A stretch of 51,119 nt of DNA from a virus. The DNA lies in the IMG/VR virus record IMGVR_UViG_3300037225_000040, positions 1 through 51,119 of that record. One strand, given 5' to 3'. Positions 1-8,155 of this stretch are shown here, one piece after another (positions within the stretch are counted from its first letter, which is position 1; every line of letters starts with the position of its first letter). Position numbers and translations under genes: made by a program. The notes below the pieces were generated by a model, which was given only the letters and a program-made list of their open reading frames with translations, ran no database searches and was not told the origin of the DNA.

Positions 1-456
1 GTTTACCGAAAAGCTGCTAGACCTACTTATACAATAGGTCATATGTATCTTAATTATGGAGAAGAAGATCAATATTTTTGTGATACATTAGAAGATACTC
101 TTCGTATTCCATTTTTTAAGATACCCGGTATGACTGCTATTCGTTCTGGTAGATATCTATTTACTCTTGAACATGATGTTCGTCCAGAGAAACATGGTGC
201 TCTTCGTCCTTATCTTCATGATGTAGAAGATTATACTGGAATAGAAATTCATTCTGGTGCTACTGATAAGGATACAGAAGGTTGTATATTAGTAGGCAAA
301 AATACTATTATAGGAATGCTTACTGATGGACTTATTATATTTCCTCAATTACTTAAACTACTTCAAGATTCTGGACAGACTGAATGGTATATTAATATAT
401 TTGATCCAGAAGGAGTTGATAATATTGGTCAAACTGAAACTAGACCTCACAAATAA
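1..456 (+). CDS. DUF5675 family protein (5' partial)
   Basis: The reading frame is open from base 1, so the gene begins before the window. The first in-frame ATG at 43 is unlikely to be the start: the residues before it (VYRKAARPTYTIG) match the usual DUF5675 N-terminus, which runs into the conserved segments FCDTLEDTLR, IPGMTAIRSGRY and IEIHSGATDKDTEGCILVG. These blocks, in this order, are what identify the family. DUF5675 is common in phages of Bacteroidetes and Proteobacteria. Its biochemical role is not established to my knowledge, though it often sits near lysis or packaging genes. The last dozen residues (VDNIGQTETRPH) recur in a short relic at 692-748. A small gene follows after 9 bases, suggesting one transcript with the downstream packaging genes. 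Family assignment is firm; function is unknown. Confidence 0.85.
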   Translation, partial: VYRKAARPTYTIGHMYLNYGEEDQYFCDTLEDTLRIPFFKIPGMTAIRSGRYLFTLEHDVRPEKHGALRPYLHDVEDYTGIEIHSGATDKDTEGCILVGKNTIIGMLTDGLIIFPQLLKLLQDSGQTEWYINIFDPEGVDNIGQTETRPHK

Positions 457-465
457 ATTAATATT

Positions 466-687
466 ATGAAAACAACTATTGGTAGAATTGTTATTTTTAA
501 TGTTCCTGAATCTCTTAAACCTACAGTTAATTTTGCTGAAAAATTACCTGCAATGATTGTTCGTGTATGGTCTGATACATGTGTTAATCTTAAGGTTATT
601 ACAGATGGTAAAGAAGATCTTTGGTATACTTCTTGTGTAGAAGGTAATCAAGAACTTGGTTGGAATTGGCCAATTAAAGAAGAATAA
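466..687 (+). CDS. Small conserved phage protein, unknown function
   Basis: A 73-residue protein. The blocks GRIVIFNVPES, PAMIVRVWSD, CVNLKVITDG and the C-terminal WNWP follow the pattern of a small protein family found in many tailed phages (GRIV near the start, AxIVxVW followed by VNLxV and DG in the middle, W-W/H-W-P at the end). The family has no function known to me. The protein is soluble by eye, with no signal peptide or membrane segment. The gene starts 9 bases after the DUF5675 stop and ends just before the relic at 692. Being a real gene is supported by family resemblance, tight spacing and codon use like its neighbours. Confidence 0.7.
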   Translation: MKTTIGRIVIFNVPESLKPTVNFAEKLPAMIVRVWSDTCVNLKVITDGKEDLWYTSCVEGNQELGWNWPIKEE

Positions 688-691
688 ACTA

Positions 692-748
692 ATGAAATTC
701 TTTAAATTAGTTGATGGTATTGGTCAAACTGAAAATCGTCCTCATTAA
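692..748 (+). pseudogene. 18-codon chimeric relic or micro-ORF
   Basis: A tiny ORF encoding MKFFKLVDGIGQTENRPH, whose TAA overlaps the ATG of the next gene at 748. Its first half resembles the start of that next protein (MKFFKLVDGI versus MKWFKIIDNI). Its second half resembles the end of the DUF5675 protein (VDGIGQTENRPH versus VDNIGQTETRPH; 30 of 36 bases identical between 415-450 and 710-745). The likely explanation is a deletion or recombination scar in which the front of one gene copy was joined to the tail of another. A translated leader peptide that couples to the 748 gene is an alternative. Confidence 0.45.
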
Positions 749-1380
749 TGAAGTGGTTTAAAATAATAGATAATATTGTTGAACTTAATAGAGAAGAAAT
801 TGCTCTCTATCCTAATGTTCGTAAAATATTAACTAGAGATAAAGGTGGAAAAGTAATTGGTGATCCAGATGGACGTAAGAAATTATTTGCTTTTAAAGAA
901 CTTTCTTATGTTTATTTTATGTGTGATTTTTATGCTTATCCTACACAATCTGGATTATCTAATTTTGATGCTCATAAATGGACTATTAAAACTGTAGGTC
1001 TTTCTCTTGATTATAAACCTGATGAAGACCTACTTGTTTTAATGGCTCAATATACTAAAGAACATCTTAGTCCTGCTAAACGATCTATTAAAAATCTTCT
1101 TAGATTATTTGGTATGACTGATAGTATTCTTGAAAAGATTGAACCTAGAATTAAACAACTTTTGGATCTTCCTACTTTAAGTATTGAACAAGTTGATGAA
1201 CTTATTAAACTACAAAGTGATCTAATAAAATTTTCTACTTCTATTCCAGCTAATGCTAAACTTTTAAGAGAAGCTATGACTATATTAGAAGAAGAAGAAA
1301 AATCTGTTCGTATTGCTCGTGGTAGTAGATTAGTTGATGAAAGTCAAGATCCTGATAATCTTATTGAAAGAGAAGGCTAA
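748..1380 (+). CDS. Hypothetical protein upstream of terminase
   Basis: A 210-residue protein I do not recognise as a named family. It is charged and mostly helical by eye. The N-terminal part (residues about 1-90) is aromatic-rich (YVYFMCDFYAYP). Residues about 110-190 look like a helical bundle with regular leucines (SIKNLLRLFG, LLREAMTILEEEE). The C-terminus is acidic. It has no membrane segment or zinc motif. The start overlaps the stop of the 692 relic by one base and the stop overlaps the start of the DUF6527 gene by one base (TAATG), so it is translationally linked to its neighbours. Position just before terminase could suit a small terminase subunit or head-completion role, but that is only inference from position. 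Confidence 0.65.
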   Translation: MKWFKIIDNIVELNREEIALYPNVRKILTRDKGGKVIGDPDGRKKLFAFKELSYVYFMCDFYAYPTQSGLSNFDAHKWTIKTVGLSLDYKPDEDLLVLMAQYTKEHLSPAKRSIKNLLRLFGMTDSILEKIEPRIKQLLDLPTLSIEQVDELIKLQSDLIKFSTSIPANAKLLREAMTILEEEEKSVRIARGSRLVDESQDPDNLIEREG

Positions 1381-1691
1381 TGGGAAAGAAATTAGAAGAT
1401 TTTAATAATGGTACTGGATTTATATTTTATTGTCCAGGTTGTAAGTATCATCATTATGTTGCTATTAAAGAACATAATAGTATGGGTGCTATTTGGAAAT
1501 GGAATGAAAGTTTAGAGAAACCTACTTTTACTCCTAGTATTCTTGTACAGGGTCATGGTGGTAATATGGGTACTCCTAATTGTCATTCTTATGTTACTGA
1601 TGGAATGATACAATTTCTTACAGATTGTACACATGAACTTGCAGGTAAAACTGTTGAACTTCCTGATATTGATAAATCTACTAATTATTAA
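1380..1691 (+). CDS. DUF6527-like zinc-ribbon protein
   Basis: A 103-residue protein with the DUF6527 pattern. A CPGC pair at C18/C21 is followed by histidines, then IWKWN and KPTFTPSILV in the middle, and a second Cys pair at C68 (CHSYVTDG) and C83 (DCTHELAGKTVELP). The four cysteines would bind one zinc ion. The family is widespread in phages and prophages and is of unknown function; some database entries carry misleading enzyme names. Start is the ATG in the TAATG junction with the preceding gene. A small gene follows after 3 bases. Confidence 0.8.
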   Translation: MGKKLEDFNNGTGFIFYCPGCKYHHYVAIKEHNSMGAIWKWNESLEKPTFTPSILVQGHGGNMGTPNCHSYVTDGMIQFLTDCTHELAGKTVELPDIDKSTNY

Positions 1692-1694
1692 GAT

Positions 1695-1895
1695 ATGGAA
1701 ATATTTATAGATCATAAATTAGAATTTATTAATATTAGTATTGATAATGATAGACCTGGACTTAATAGTAAACCTTTCTTTCTTATCTTTGAAGAAAACT
1801 ATTTTAGAAGAGATATTGTAAATGGAGAAAGACTTACTACAACTCCTAGTTTTGTACATCCTAAAACTACATTTGAGATAGTAAAAAATGATTAA
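1695..1895 (+). CDS. Small hypothetical protein preceding terminase
   Basis: A 66-residue protein with no recognised domain. It is rich in Phe, Ile, Asn and Asp, with no clear membrane segment. It starts 3 bases after the DUF6527 gene, and its last 8 bases (ATGATTAA) overlap the start of the terminase gene in another frame. This overlap and the codon use support translation. The product may matter mainly for translational coupling to terminase; this is inference. Confidence 0.6.
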   Translation: MEIFIDHKLEFINISIDNDRPGLNSKPFFLIFEENYFRRDIVNGERLTTTPSFVHPKTTFEIVKND

Positions 1896-4194
1896 CGAAG
1901 AAGTTAATAGATATATTCCTAATTTACATCCTCTAATAGATTACGTATTTGAAGATATTCGTGGTTATCCAAGAGCTAGTTTCGAATATATAGATGAGGA
2001 TAATGATTTTATGATTGGAGATAGTGGTGGTCTTCTAATGGATCTTAGTTTTATATTTGTTAATGTTGATCAATTTAGTGAAGTTGCGAATCATTTTGAT
2101 AGAACTAAAAGTTCTCCAATATCTGAAGATGGAGTTTATACTTATGCTAAACCTGGAACAGAAGAATATAGAAATTTCTGGAAAAGAGAAACACATCGTA
2201 GACGTGTTGGTATGACTATAAAAGGTAAACTTTATAGAAATGATATTGATAAATATAATAATGCAAAAAATGAAATTGAAAGAGATTCTTATTTATATGA
2301 TCTTCATATAACTGGAGATTTTTATACATTTCTTAATTATAGTAGAATCTTTAGAACTCCTTCTATAGAAGAACGTAAATGGCTTGATAGTAAAGGAAGA
2401 TATAAACAAACTAAGATCTTTGGATTTCCTAGATTTTGGGATGGTCACTATTGGAATTTTAAACTTGATTATTTTATTGTTAAGAATGGTTTTCATGAAG
2501 CTAAAAGTAAATGTAGACGTAGAGGTTATTCGTTTCAACGTGGTAGTCAAAGTGCTAATACTATAAATTTAAATCCAAATGTAACTATAGTATTAACTGC
2601 ATGGGATATGAAATTTCTTACTGATCCTGGTGCTACTACTGATATGTTGAAACGTAATCTTGATTGGTTTGAAAATCATACTTATTGGAGAAGAGGTTAT
2701 ATTAGTGAAGATTTAACTGCAATACAACTTGGATATAGATTACAAAAAGAAGGAAATAAGAATTTTGGTTATCAAAGTAAAGCTCTTAGTCTTACTTGTT
2801 TTAATAATCCAAATGTTGTTGTTGGTAAAGATGCTATTGAAATAGATGTTGAAGAAGCTGGAGTAAATCCTGTACTTCAACAACTTCTTAATGTTACTAC
2901 TTCAGCTATGGAAAGTGGTGAAACACAAACTGGTACTCTTCGTATTTATGGTACTGGTGGTACTAAAGAAGCTAACTGGACTGATTTTGCATATTGTTAT
3001 TATAATCCTGCAGCTTATGGTATGGTTCCATTAGAAAATGTATGGGATACTGCTAGTAGATTTAGTACTTGTGGTTTTTTTCATCCTCAAATATGGAATT
3101 ATGATCCTTTTATGGATGAAAATGGTAATAGTTTTTTAGTACAAGCATTTCTTAGAGATAAAGAAAAGAAAACATTAGCTGCTAAGAATATGCAAGCTGA
3201 TGATTTTATTATATATTGTGGACAACGTGCTAATTCTCCTAATGAAGCATTTAATTCTTCTACTGAAAATATATTTAGTAGTATTGAATTAAATGAACAT
3301 ATTAAATGGGTACGTTCTAATCAAGAAGAAGTAATAAAAAAGGATGGACAATTTGTTGAAACTCCTGATCCTAAAGATCCTAAAAGAATATTTACTGTTA
3401 GATTTATTCCTAATGAAACTATTATAGCAGAAAGTAATAAACCTCATCCATATATTCTTAATGTACCATTTAAAGCTAAAGATGATGTATATGGTGCATG
3501 GAGAATTTATCATGAACCTAAAACAATAGGTGGAAAGATTCCAGATGATCTCTATGCTATTATGGTAGACCCTGTTGGTAAAGATAAAACAATTAAAGAA
3601 GTTAATACTAAAAATTCTCTTAATGCTATTTATGTTTATAGTTTACCTAATTCATATGGTATTACTCCTGATATAATTTGTGGTATATATGTAGGTAGAC
3701 GAGATGATTCTCAAGAGTCTTGTTCTAGAGAAGCATTGAAAGGTGCAATGTATTGGAATGCTAAAGTACTTCCTGAAACTGATAGAGGTACTGTTGTTTC
3801 TGATTTTAAAAGATGGTTATATACTTGGAGACTTATTAAAAATCCACTTACTCCTCTTAATCCTAAAGTAAAAGAAAGTCAAGCTGTTGAATATGGTATT
3901 TATATTGGAGAAGGTAGTAATGCTGTTGATGCAATTATAAATCTTAAACAGTTTATATATGAAAAAATAGCTGTTACTGATAATGAAACTCCAGTCTTTA
4001 GATTGCATTATATAACTGATTTACCTACTCTCATTGAACTTCAAAATTATAACAGTAAAAAGAACTTTGATAGAATTTCTGCTATGCGTTTATATCCTTA
4101 TTATAGAGCATGGTTTACAATGAAGAGAAAAGATGAGAACAAGAGTACTATACAAGGTACTAGTATTTTAAGATCAATCGGATTATACCAATAG
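1888..4194 (+). CDS. terL: Terminase large subunit (TerL)
   Basis: The packaging motor ATPase and nuclease, 768 residues, in the expected place directly before portal. The N-terminal half has crAss-type TerL blocks: LHITGDFYTFLNYSRIF, a tryptophan-rich FPRFWDGHYWNF, and CRRRGYSFQRG at about residues 209-219, the position of the degenerate Walker-A-like loop in these terminases. CGQRANSPNEAFN marks the end of the ATPase region. The C-terminal RNase-H-like nuclease is suggested by acidic residues D561 (IMVDPVG), D639 (VVSDFKRW) and D681 (SNAVDAI), plausible metal ligands. The protein should dock on the portal, cut concatemers and drive DNA into the capsid with ATP. The gene ends TAG-TTA-TGA, with the portal ATG inside that string. 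Identity rests on motifs and gene order; which residues are catalytic is inferred. Confidence 0.9.
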   Translation: MINEEVNRYIPNLHPLIDYVFEDIRGYPRASFEYIDEDNDFMIGDSGGLLMDLSFIFVNVDQFSEVANHFDRTKSSPISEDGVYTYAKPGTEEYRNFWKRETHRRRVGMTIKGKLYRNDIDKYNNAKNEIERDSYLYDLHITGDFYTFLNYSRIFRTPSIEERKWLDSKGRYKQTKIFGFPRFWDGHYWNFKLDYFIVKNGFHEAKSKCRRRGYSFQRGSQSANTINLNPNVTIVLTAWDMKFLTDPGATTDMLKRNLDWFENHTYWRRGYISEDLTAIQLGYRLQKEGNKNFGYQSKALSLTCFNNPNVVVGKDAIEIDVEEAGVNPVLQQLLNVTTSAMESGETQTGTLRIYGTGGTKEANWTDFAYCYYNPAAYGMVPLENVWDTASRFSTCGFFHPQIWNYDPFMDENGNSFLVQAFLRDKEKKTLAAKNMQADDFIIYCGQRANSPNEAFNSSTENIFSSIELNEHIKWVRSNQEEVIKKDGQFVETPDPKDPKRIFTVRFIPNETIIAESNKPHPYILNVPFKAKDDVYGAWRIYHEPKTIGGKIPDDLYAIMVDPVGKDKTIKEVNTKNSLNAIYVYSLPNSYGITPDIICGIYVGRRDDSQESCSREALKGAMYWNAKVLPETDRGTVVSDFKRWLYTWRLIKNPLTPLNPKVKESQAVEYGIYIGEGSNAVDAIINLKQFIYEKIAVTDNETPVFRLHYITDLPTLIELQNYNSKKNFDRISAMRLYPYYRAWFTMKRKDENKSTIQGTSILRSIGLYQ

Positions 4195-4196
4195 TT

Positions 4197-6668
4197 ATGA
4201 CAGAGATTTTTCCTAATCAATATACAACTAGATCAGCAAAGACTGATGATACTTTTTATAAACCTACTTATGATTTTCTTATTCGTAAGGCTTTAGCACT
4301 TAATGATAAGACTAATATTCAACGTTGGTTAGATGCTTCTAATGGTATTATTGATACTGTTAGTATAAGATATTTATCTTCTCCTATTAAACTTGAAGAT
4401 AATACTGATCTTTCGATGCCAGGAGTTCTTAGAGATAGTGATTTAATTAATACTATTAGAGAACGTAATCTTAGTGAATATATTGGACTTCCTTATAAAT
4501 TTGTAACAAATGTTTTCAATGGTGATGCTATTGAAATGAGAGATTTTGAAGTTGCACAAGAAGTTGATAAACTTGTTCAACAAGCATTTGTTAATATTAT
4601 TAATCAAGTTGCTCAACAACAACAAGCACAACAAAAAGCACAAGATAATGCTCAAGCACAACAGACTACTCCTTCTGATGGTAGTCAACAGCAAGATCAG
4701 CCTAATGCTACTACTCCTCCTCCTCAACAACCAACTCCAGTAAGTTCTGGTTTACCTAGTCAGGATATTCCTAATATTGAAGATTTTGCTAAACAGTATA
4801 TAGCAGATTGGATTGATAAACGTGCAATACAAGGACAACACATTCTAGAGTATATTAATGCTCTTAATGATTTTGATACTAAAAGATTTCAAGTTTTCTA
4901 TTATTGGTGGGCTTGTGAAGAATTTTATACTTATAGAGAAATTATAAATAATGAAGTTTATACGAGTGTGATTCATCCTCTTAATGCTTTTCCTATTTAT
5001 AATAATTCTCAATTTGTAGAAGATTATGATGGTTTTGTAATTCGTAACAGAACTACAATTACTCAATTAAAAACAAGTTATTGGGATCAGTTTACTAAAA
5101 AAGAACAAGATTATCTTACTAGTTTAAAACAAAGTCAAAGAGGTTCTTGGACTGCTCCTGGTCAAATACTTGTTATGCGTGCTTTAAATCCTACTGATAA
5201 AGATGCTTATAGAAATGGTTCTACTTATGATGTTACAGATGAAAGTGAAGCACTTGATGAATTTACTTTAATTTGGAGAACATATATTCCTGTTAAAATT
5301 AAGACATATCAAGATCCTCTTGGACATGAAATGAAAGATCTTGTTGATAATGATTATGTAACTCAAGAAGGTGAAACAATAAATACAGAATATATTGAAG
5401 AAGTTTGGATTGGTAAAAGATTTGGTAATCAGAATACTGGTATTTATCTTGAACCTAAACCATGTCCTGTACAAAGATATGATCGTCATTTGATTAGACC
5501 TAAACTTCCAGTTGGTGGAAAAAAAGGTATTCTTCATGGTATTCTTCAAAATCCTATTCCTAAAAGACTTATTAATTATGTAATTATAGATGAAATTATT
5601 ACATTACATATAGAGAGAACTCTTGCTACTCATCAATCTCATATTAATGTAATTCCTCAGTCTATGATTAACCCAGATAATATGGGTACTACTAAGGAAA
5701 AGATTTTCTATATTAAAGCAGATAATACTTTATTTTATGATGATAGTAAAGTTGATTTAAATGTTGTAAATCAAGCTTTTCGTGTTGTTAATATGCCTAG
5801 TCTTGAAGGTTATTTAAAAGCACTTATTGACGTTAGAGATAAGTATCGTGCAGAAGCTCTTCAAATGGCTAATATGAATCAAGAAAAACTTGGTGAAGTT
5901 CAAGCAAGTCTTGGTAAAGGAGTTATGAATGAAGCTATTTATAGAGCAACTTTAGGTAATGTTCTTGGTATTACAATGTTTAATGCTGCTCTTGAAAGAG
6001 ATCATGTTGCAGATCTTGAATTTAGTAAGATTGCTTATATTACAGGAAAAAAAGTATCCTATATAGATAAAAGACTTAGTAAAAGTATTACTGTTGATGT
6101 TGATCCTTTTATGCATCTTGAAGCCGAATATGGAGTTACAGTTACTAATTCTAAAGTTGATGAAGATAAAATTAAAGCTTATCGTCAATTTGGATTTAAT
6201 GCTGGTCAGAATGGAGAATTTGAACTTGCTGCTGCTGCTCTTGATGGAGATACAATTCCTGAATTAAGACAAGCTCTTAAGGCTATTATAAAAGCTAATA
6301 AAGAGTTTAAAGCACAACAAGATCAACAAGCACAAGAATCACAAGAACAAATTGCTGAACAAGCTAGTCAAGATAAGGCAGCAGATAGACAAAATGAAAA
6401 GGATATTACTGATATGAAAGGACAGTACAGCGTTCAAGTAGCTACTATTACTGCTGCTAGTGGAATGACTGAAAAAGGTGGAGATCCTAATACTTATGAT
6501 AAATTTGCTACTGAGATTGCTAAAAATAATTTAAAAGATAGGGAACTTAATGTTAAACGTCAAATGACTACTGATAAACTTAATGTTGAAAGAGAAAAAA
6601 TTAAAAGTAATGAAAAGATTGCTAAAGAAAATAGAAATAAATATGATACTAAAATAAGAAAGGTCTAA
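4197..6668 (+). CDS. Portal protein
   Basis: An 823-residue protein between TerL and the scaffold-like/MCP genes, the portal position in Crassvirales. Portals form the dodecameric ring at one capsid vertex through which DNA passes. The N-terminal 130 residues contain a long helical segment, followed by a Gln/Pro-rich low-complexity insert (about residues 135-185, starting QVAQQQQAQQKAQ). The body (residues about 190-650) has mixed aromatic and charged segments. The C-terminus (about 670-823) is Gln/Lys/Glu-rich and strongly coiled-coil-like, as expected for the barrel or internal extension of large crAss portals. The ATG lies 2 bases after the TerL stop. A 105-base gap follows, the longest in the window. 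Confidence 0.88.
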   Translation: MTEIFPNQYTTRSAKTDDTFYKPTYDFLIRKALALNDKTNIQRWLDASNGIIDTVSIRYLSSPIKLEDNTDLSMPGVLRDSDLINTIRERNLSEYIGLPYKFVTNVFNGDAIEMRDFEVAQEVDKLVQQAFVNIINQVAQQQQAQQKAQDNAQAQQTTPSDGSQQQDQPNATTPPPQQPTPVSSGLPSQDIPNIEDFAKQYIADWIDKRAIQGQHILEYINALNDFDTKRFQVFYYWWACEEFYTYREIINNEVYTSVIHPLNAFPIYNNSQFVEDYDGFVIRNRTTITQLKTSYWDQFTKKEQDYLTSLKQSQRGSWTAPGQILVMRALNPTDKDAYRNGSTYDVTDESEALDEFTLIWRTYIPVKIKTYQDPLGHEMKDLVDNDYVTQEGETINTEYIEEVWIGKRFGNQNTGIYLEPKPCPVQRYDRHLIRPKLPVGGKKGILHGILQNPIPKRLINYVIIDEIITLHIERTLATHQSHINVIPQSMINPDNMGTTKEKIFYIKADNTLFYDDSKVDLNVVNQAFRVVNMPSLEGYLKALIDVRDKYRAEALQMANMNQEKLGEVQASLGKGVMNEAIYRATLGNVLGITMFNAALERDHVADLEFSKIAYITGKKVSYIDKRLSKSITVDVDPFMHLEAEYGVTVTNSKVDEDKIKAYRQFGFNAGQNGEFELAAAALDGDTIPELRQALKAIIKANKEFKAQQDQQAQESQEQIAEQASQDKAADRQNEKDITDMKGQYSVQVATITAASGMTEKGGDPNTYDKFATEIAKNNLKDRELNVKRQMTTDKLNVEREKIKSNEKIAKENRNKYDTKIRKV

Positions 6669-6773
6669 TTTAGCATTATATTAACGATTTACTAATGATA
6701 ATAGACCTGACATTACTAGTGTAATAAGTATTTTTAATCGCATAACAGATATATAACTGATAATAATAAAAGT
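6669..6773. other. 105-base intergenic region before the head genes
   Basis: The longest non-coding gap in the window, very AT-rich. It holds a weak 5-bp hairpin (ATTAC at 6712-6716, GTAAT at 6721-6725) and a 9-codon ORF that is probably chance. I see no clear Bacteroides-type promoter (TTTG with TAnnTTTG). Its position before the scaffold-like and capsid genes makes it a candidate phage late promoter or leader, but no motif proves this. Confidence 0.3.
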
Positions 6774-8144
6774 ATGAGTGTAATTAAAATTAAAGATCAT
6801 GTAGGCGGAGGTCTTCCTCCAATTAAGGTTGGTGAACCTGAACCTCTGGTTATTCCAGAAGGTGCTTCTCTTCTTTTTGAAAATACTGAATATTCTTTTG
6901 ATAAAGATGGTAATGCTCTAGATAAAGAAAACAAAGTATTTAAAACTGTAGATGAACTTAAAACTCTTCTTAAGGATCATCCTGAATATATTAAACCTAA
7001 AGTTACTGAAACTCCTGAAGAAAAACTTGCTCGTGAAGAACGTGAAAGAGTTGCTGCATTAGTTGTGGAAGATCCGTTTAAAGAAGGGAATGTAGTAGAA
7101 CTTGATGATGTTTCTTATACTATTGATAAAGATGGTAATGCAGTTGATGCTACTGGAAAGATTGTTAAGACTAAAGCAGAACTTAAAACTCTATATGATG
7201 CAATTAAAGTAGCTAGTGATAATACTCCTGATTATATTAAAGAAATTCAGACTAAAACTAATTTAGTTATTAATAATGAACAGGGTCAACCAGTTGCTTA
7301 TGAAAATACTGTAGAAGGTCTTACTCAGTATGCTAAAGATATTTATGAAACAGGAATTAAAATTGGTTCTGAACAAACAGAAGAACAATTATTTAGTAGT
7401 TATCCTATTTTAAAAGATGTACTTGTACATCTTCAACTTAATGGTGGTTCTTTAAAGAATTTTAATGAAGAACCTGATTATAATAAAATTACACTAGATG
7501 ATAATAATTTTGATCAACTTACTAGTGTATATGTAATGGCTCAAGTTAAGAGAGGTATTCCAGAAGCAGAAGCTATTGCTACTGCAAAGTATTTGAAAGA
7601 TGATAAAAAATTACCTGAATTTGCTAAATCTGGACTTGCTTTTCTTATTCAAAATAAAACAACTGAAGATCAACAGAAACAAGCTCTTTTACAACAACAA
7701 GTGGATGCTGAAGAGGCTATTAATGCTACGTACTGGAATAATATTAATAATAGTATTAAAAATAAGCAAATAAAACTCGACGGCGAAGAAATTACCATAC
7801 CTGATGTTATTAGAGTTAAAACTGCTGAAGGAAAAGTTGAAACTAAGACTCTTAATGATTTTGTTAAGTACATAACTGAACCTCGTAATTTTAATATTGA
7901 TGGACGGGTTGTAACAGCTACTCAAAATGATTTTGATCTAACAATGGAACAAAGGAAGAGGACTCCTGATAATGACTTATTTGATGCTTATAGACGGTTT
8001 ACTAAGTATGATGATACACAACTTATAAAAGCTAAAATAAGAAATGAAAGGGCTAAAGAAACTATTAAACTTTCTACTAAGCCTGGTACAGGTGGTGGTT
8101 CTTCTATTGAGACTAAAGGTGTTAAACTTAAATTACCCGTATAA
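6774..8144 (+). CDS. Scaffold-like virion protein before MCP
   Basis: A 456-residue acidic, Lys/Glu-rich protein directly upstream of the major capsid protein, the place of the putative scaffold or capsid-associated protein in crAss-like phages. Two diverged 30-residue repeats lie at residues 36-65 and 111-140, sharing the pattern Y-x-x-DKDGNA-x-D ... K-x-x-KT-x-x-ELKTL. Residues about 155-345 are helix-rich with a Gln-rich stretch (EDQQKQALLQQQ). The C-terminus ends in a Gly/Ser linker and a basic tail (VKLKLPV). It has no protease motif or membrane segment. Scaffolds guide coat assembly and leave the head; that role is inferred from position and composition. The stop is 11 bases before the MCP start. 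Confidence 0.65.
   Translation: MSVIKIKDHVGGGLPPIKVGEPEPLVIPEGASLLFENTEYSFDKDGNALDKENKVFKTVDELKTLLKDHPEYIKPKVTETPEEKLAREERERVAALVVEDPFKEGNVVELDDVSYTIDKDGNAVDATGKIVKTKAELKTLYDAIKVASDNTPDYIKEIQTKTNLVINNEQGQPVAYENTVEGLTQYAKDIYETGIKIGSEQTEEQLFSSYPILKDVLVHLQLNGGSLKNFNEEPDYNKITLDDNNFDQLTSVYVMAQVKRGIPEAEAIATAKYLKDDKKLPEFAKSGLAFLIQNKTTEDQQKQALLQQQVDAEEAINATYWNNINNSIKNKQIKLDGEEITIPDVIRVKTAEGKVETKTLNDFVKYITEPRNFNIDGRVVTATQNDFDLTMEQRKRTPDNDLFDAYRRFTKYDDTQLIKAKIRNERAKETIKLSTKPGTGGGSSIETKGVKLKLPV
6879..6968 (+). repeat. Protein repeat unit A in scaffold-like gene
   Basis: First of two diverged 30-codon units (residues 36-65), with the signature DKDGNALD and ending KTVDELKTL. The second copy is at 7104-7193. 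About half of the residues are conserved, pointing to an old internal duplication. Confidence 0.7.
7104..7193 (+). repeat. Protein repeat unit B in scaffold-like gene
   Basis: Second 30-codon unit (residues 111-140), with DKDGNAVD and KTKAELKTL, matching unit A at 6879-6968. Confidence 0.7.
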
Positions 8145-8155
8145 ATAATTAAAAA

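Noticed and set aside
1512-1715. Antisense ORF of 67 residues over the DUF6527 gene
   Set aside because: It is a shadow: low-complexity Ile/Ser/Asn composition, no homology pattern, and it lies opposite a well-supported gene. The same reasoning removes the other minus-strand ORFs throughout the window.
6712-6725. ATTAC/GTAAT hairpin as terminator after portal
   Set aside because: Only 5 A/T-rich pairs with no T tract. It is too weak to call.
7770-7800. Local GC-richer codons in the scaffold-like gene
   Set aside because: CTC GAC GGC and ACC codons stand out, but the stretch is about 10 codons, without a hairpin or repeat, and may be random variation.
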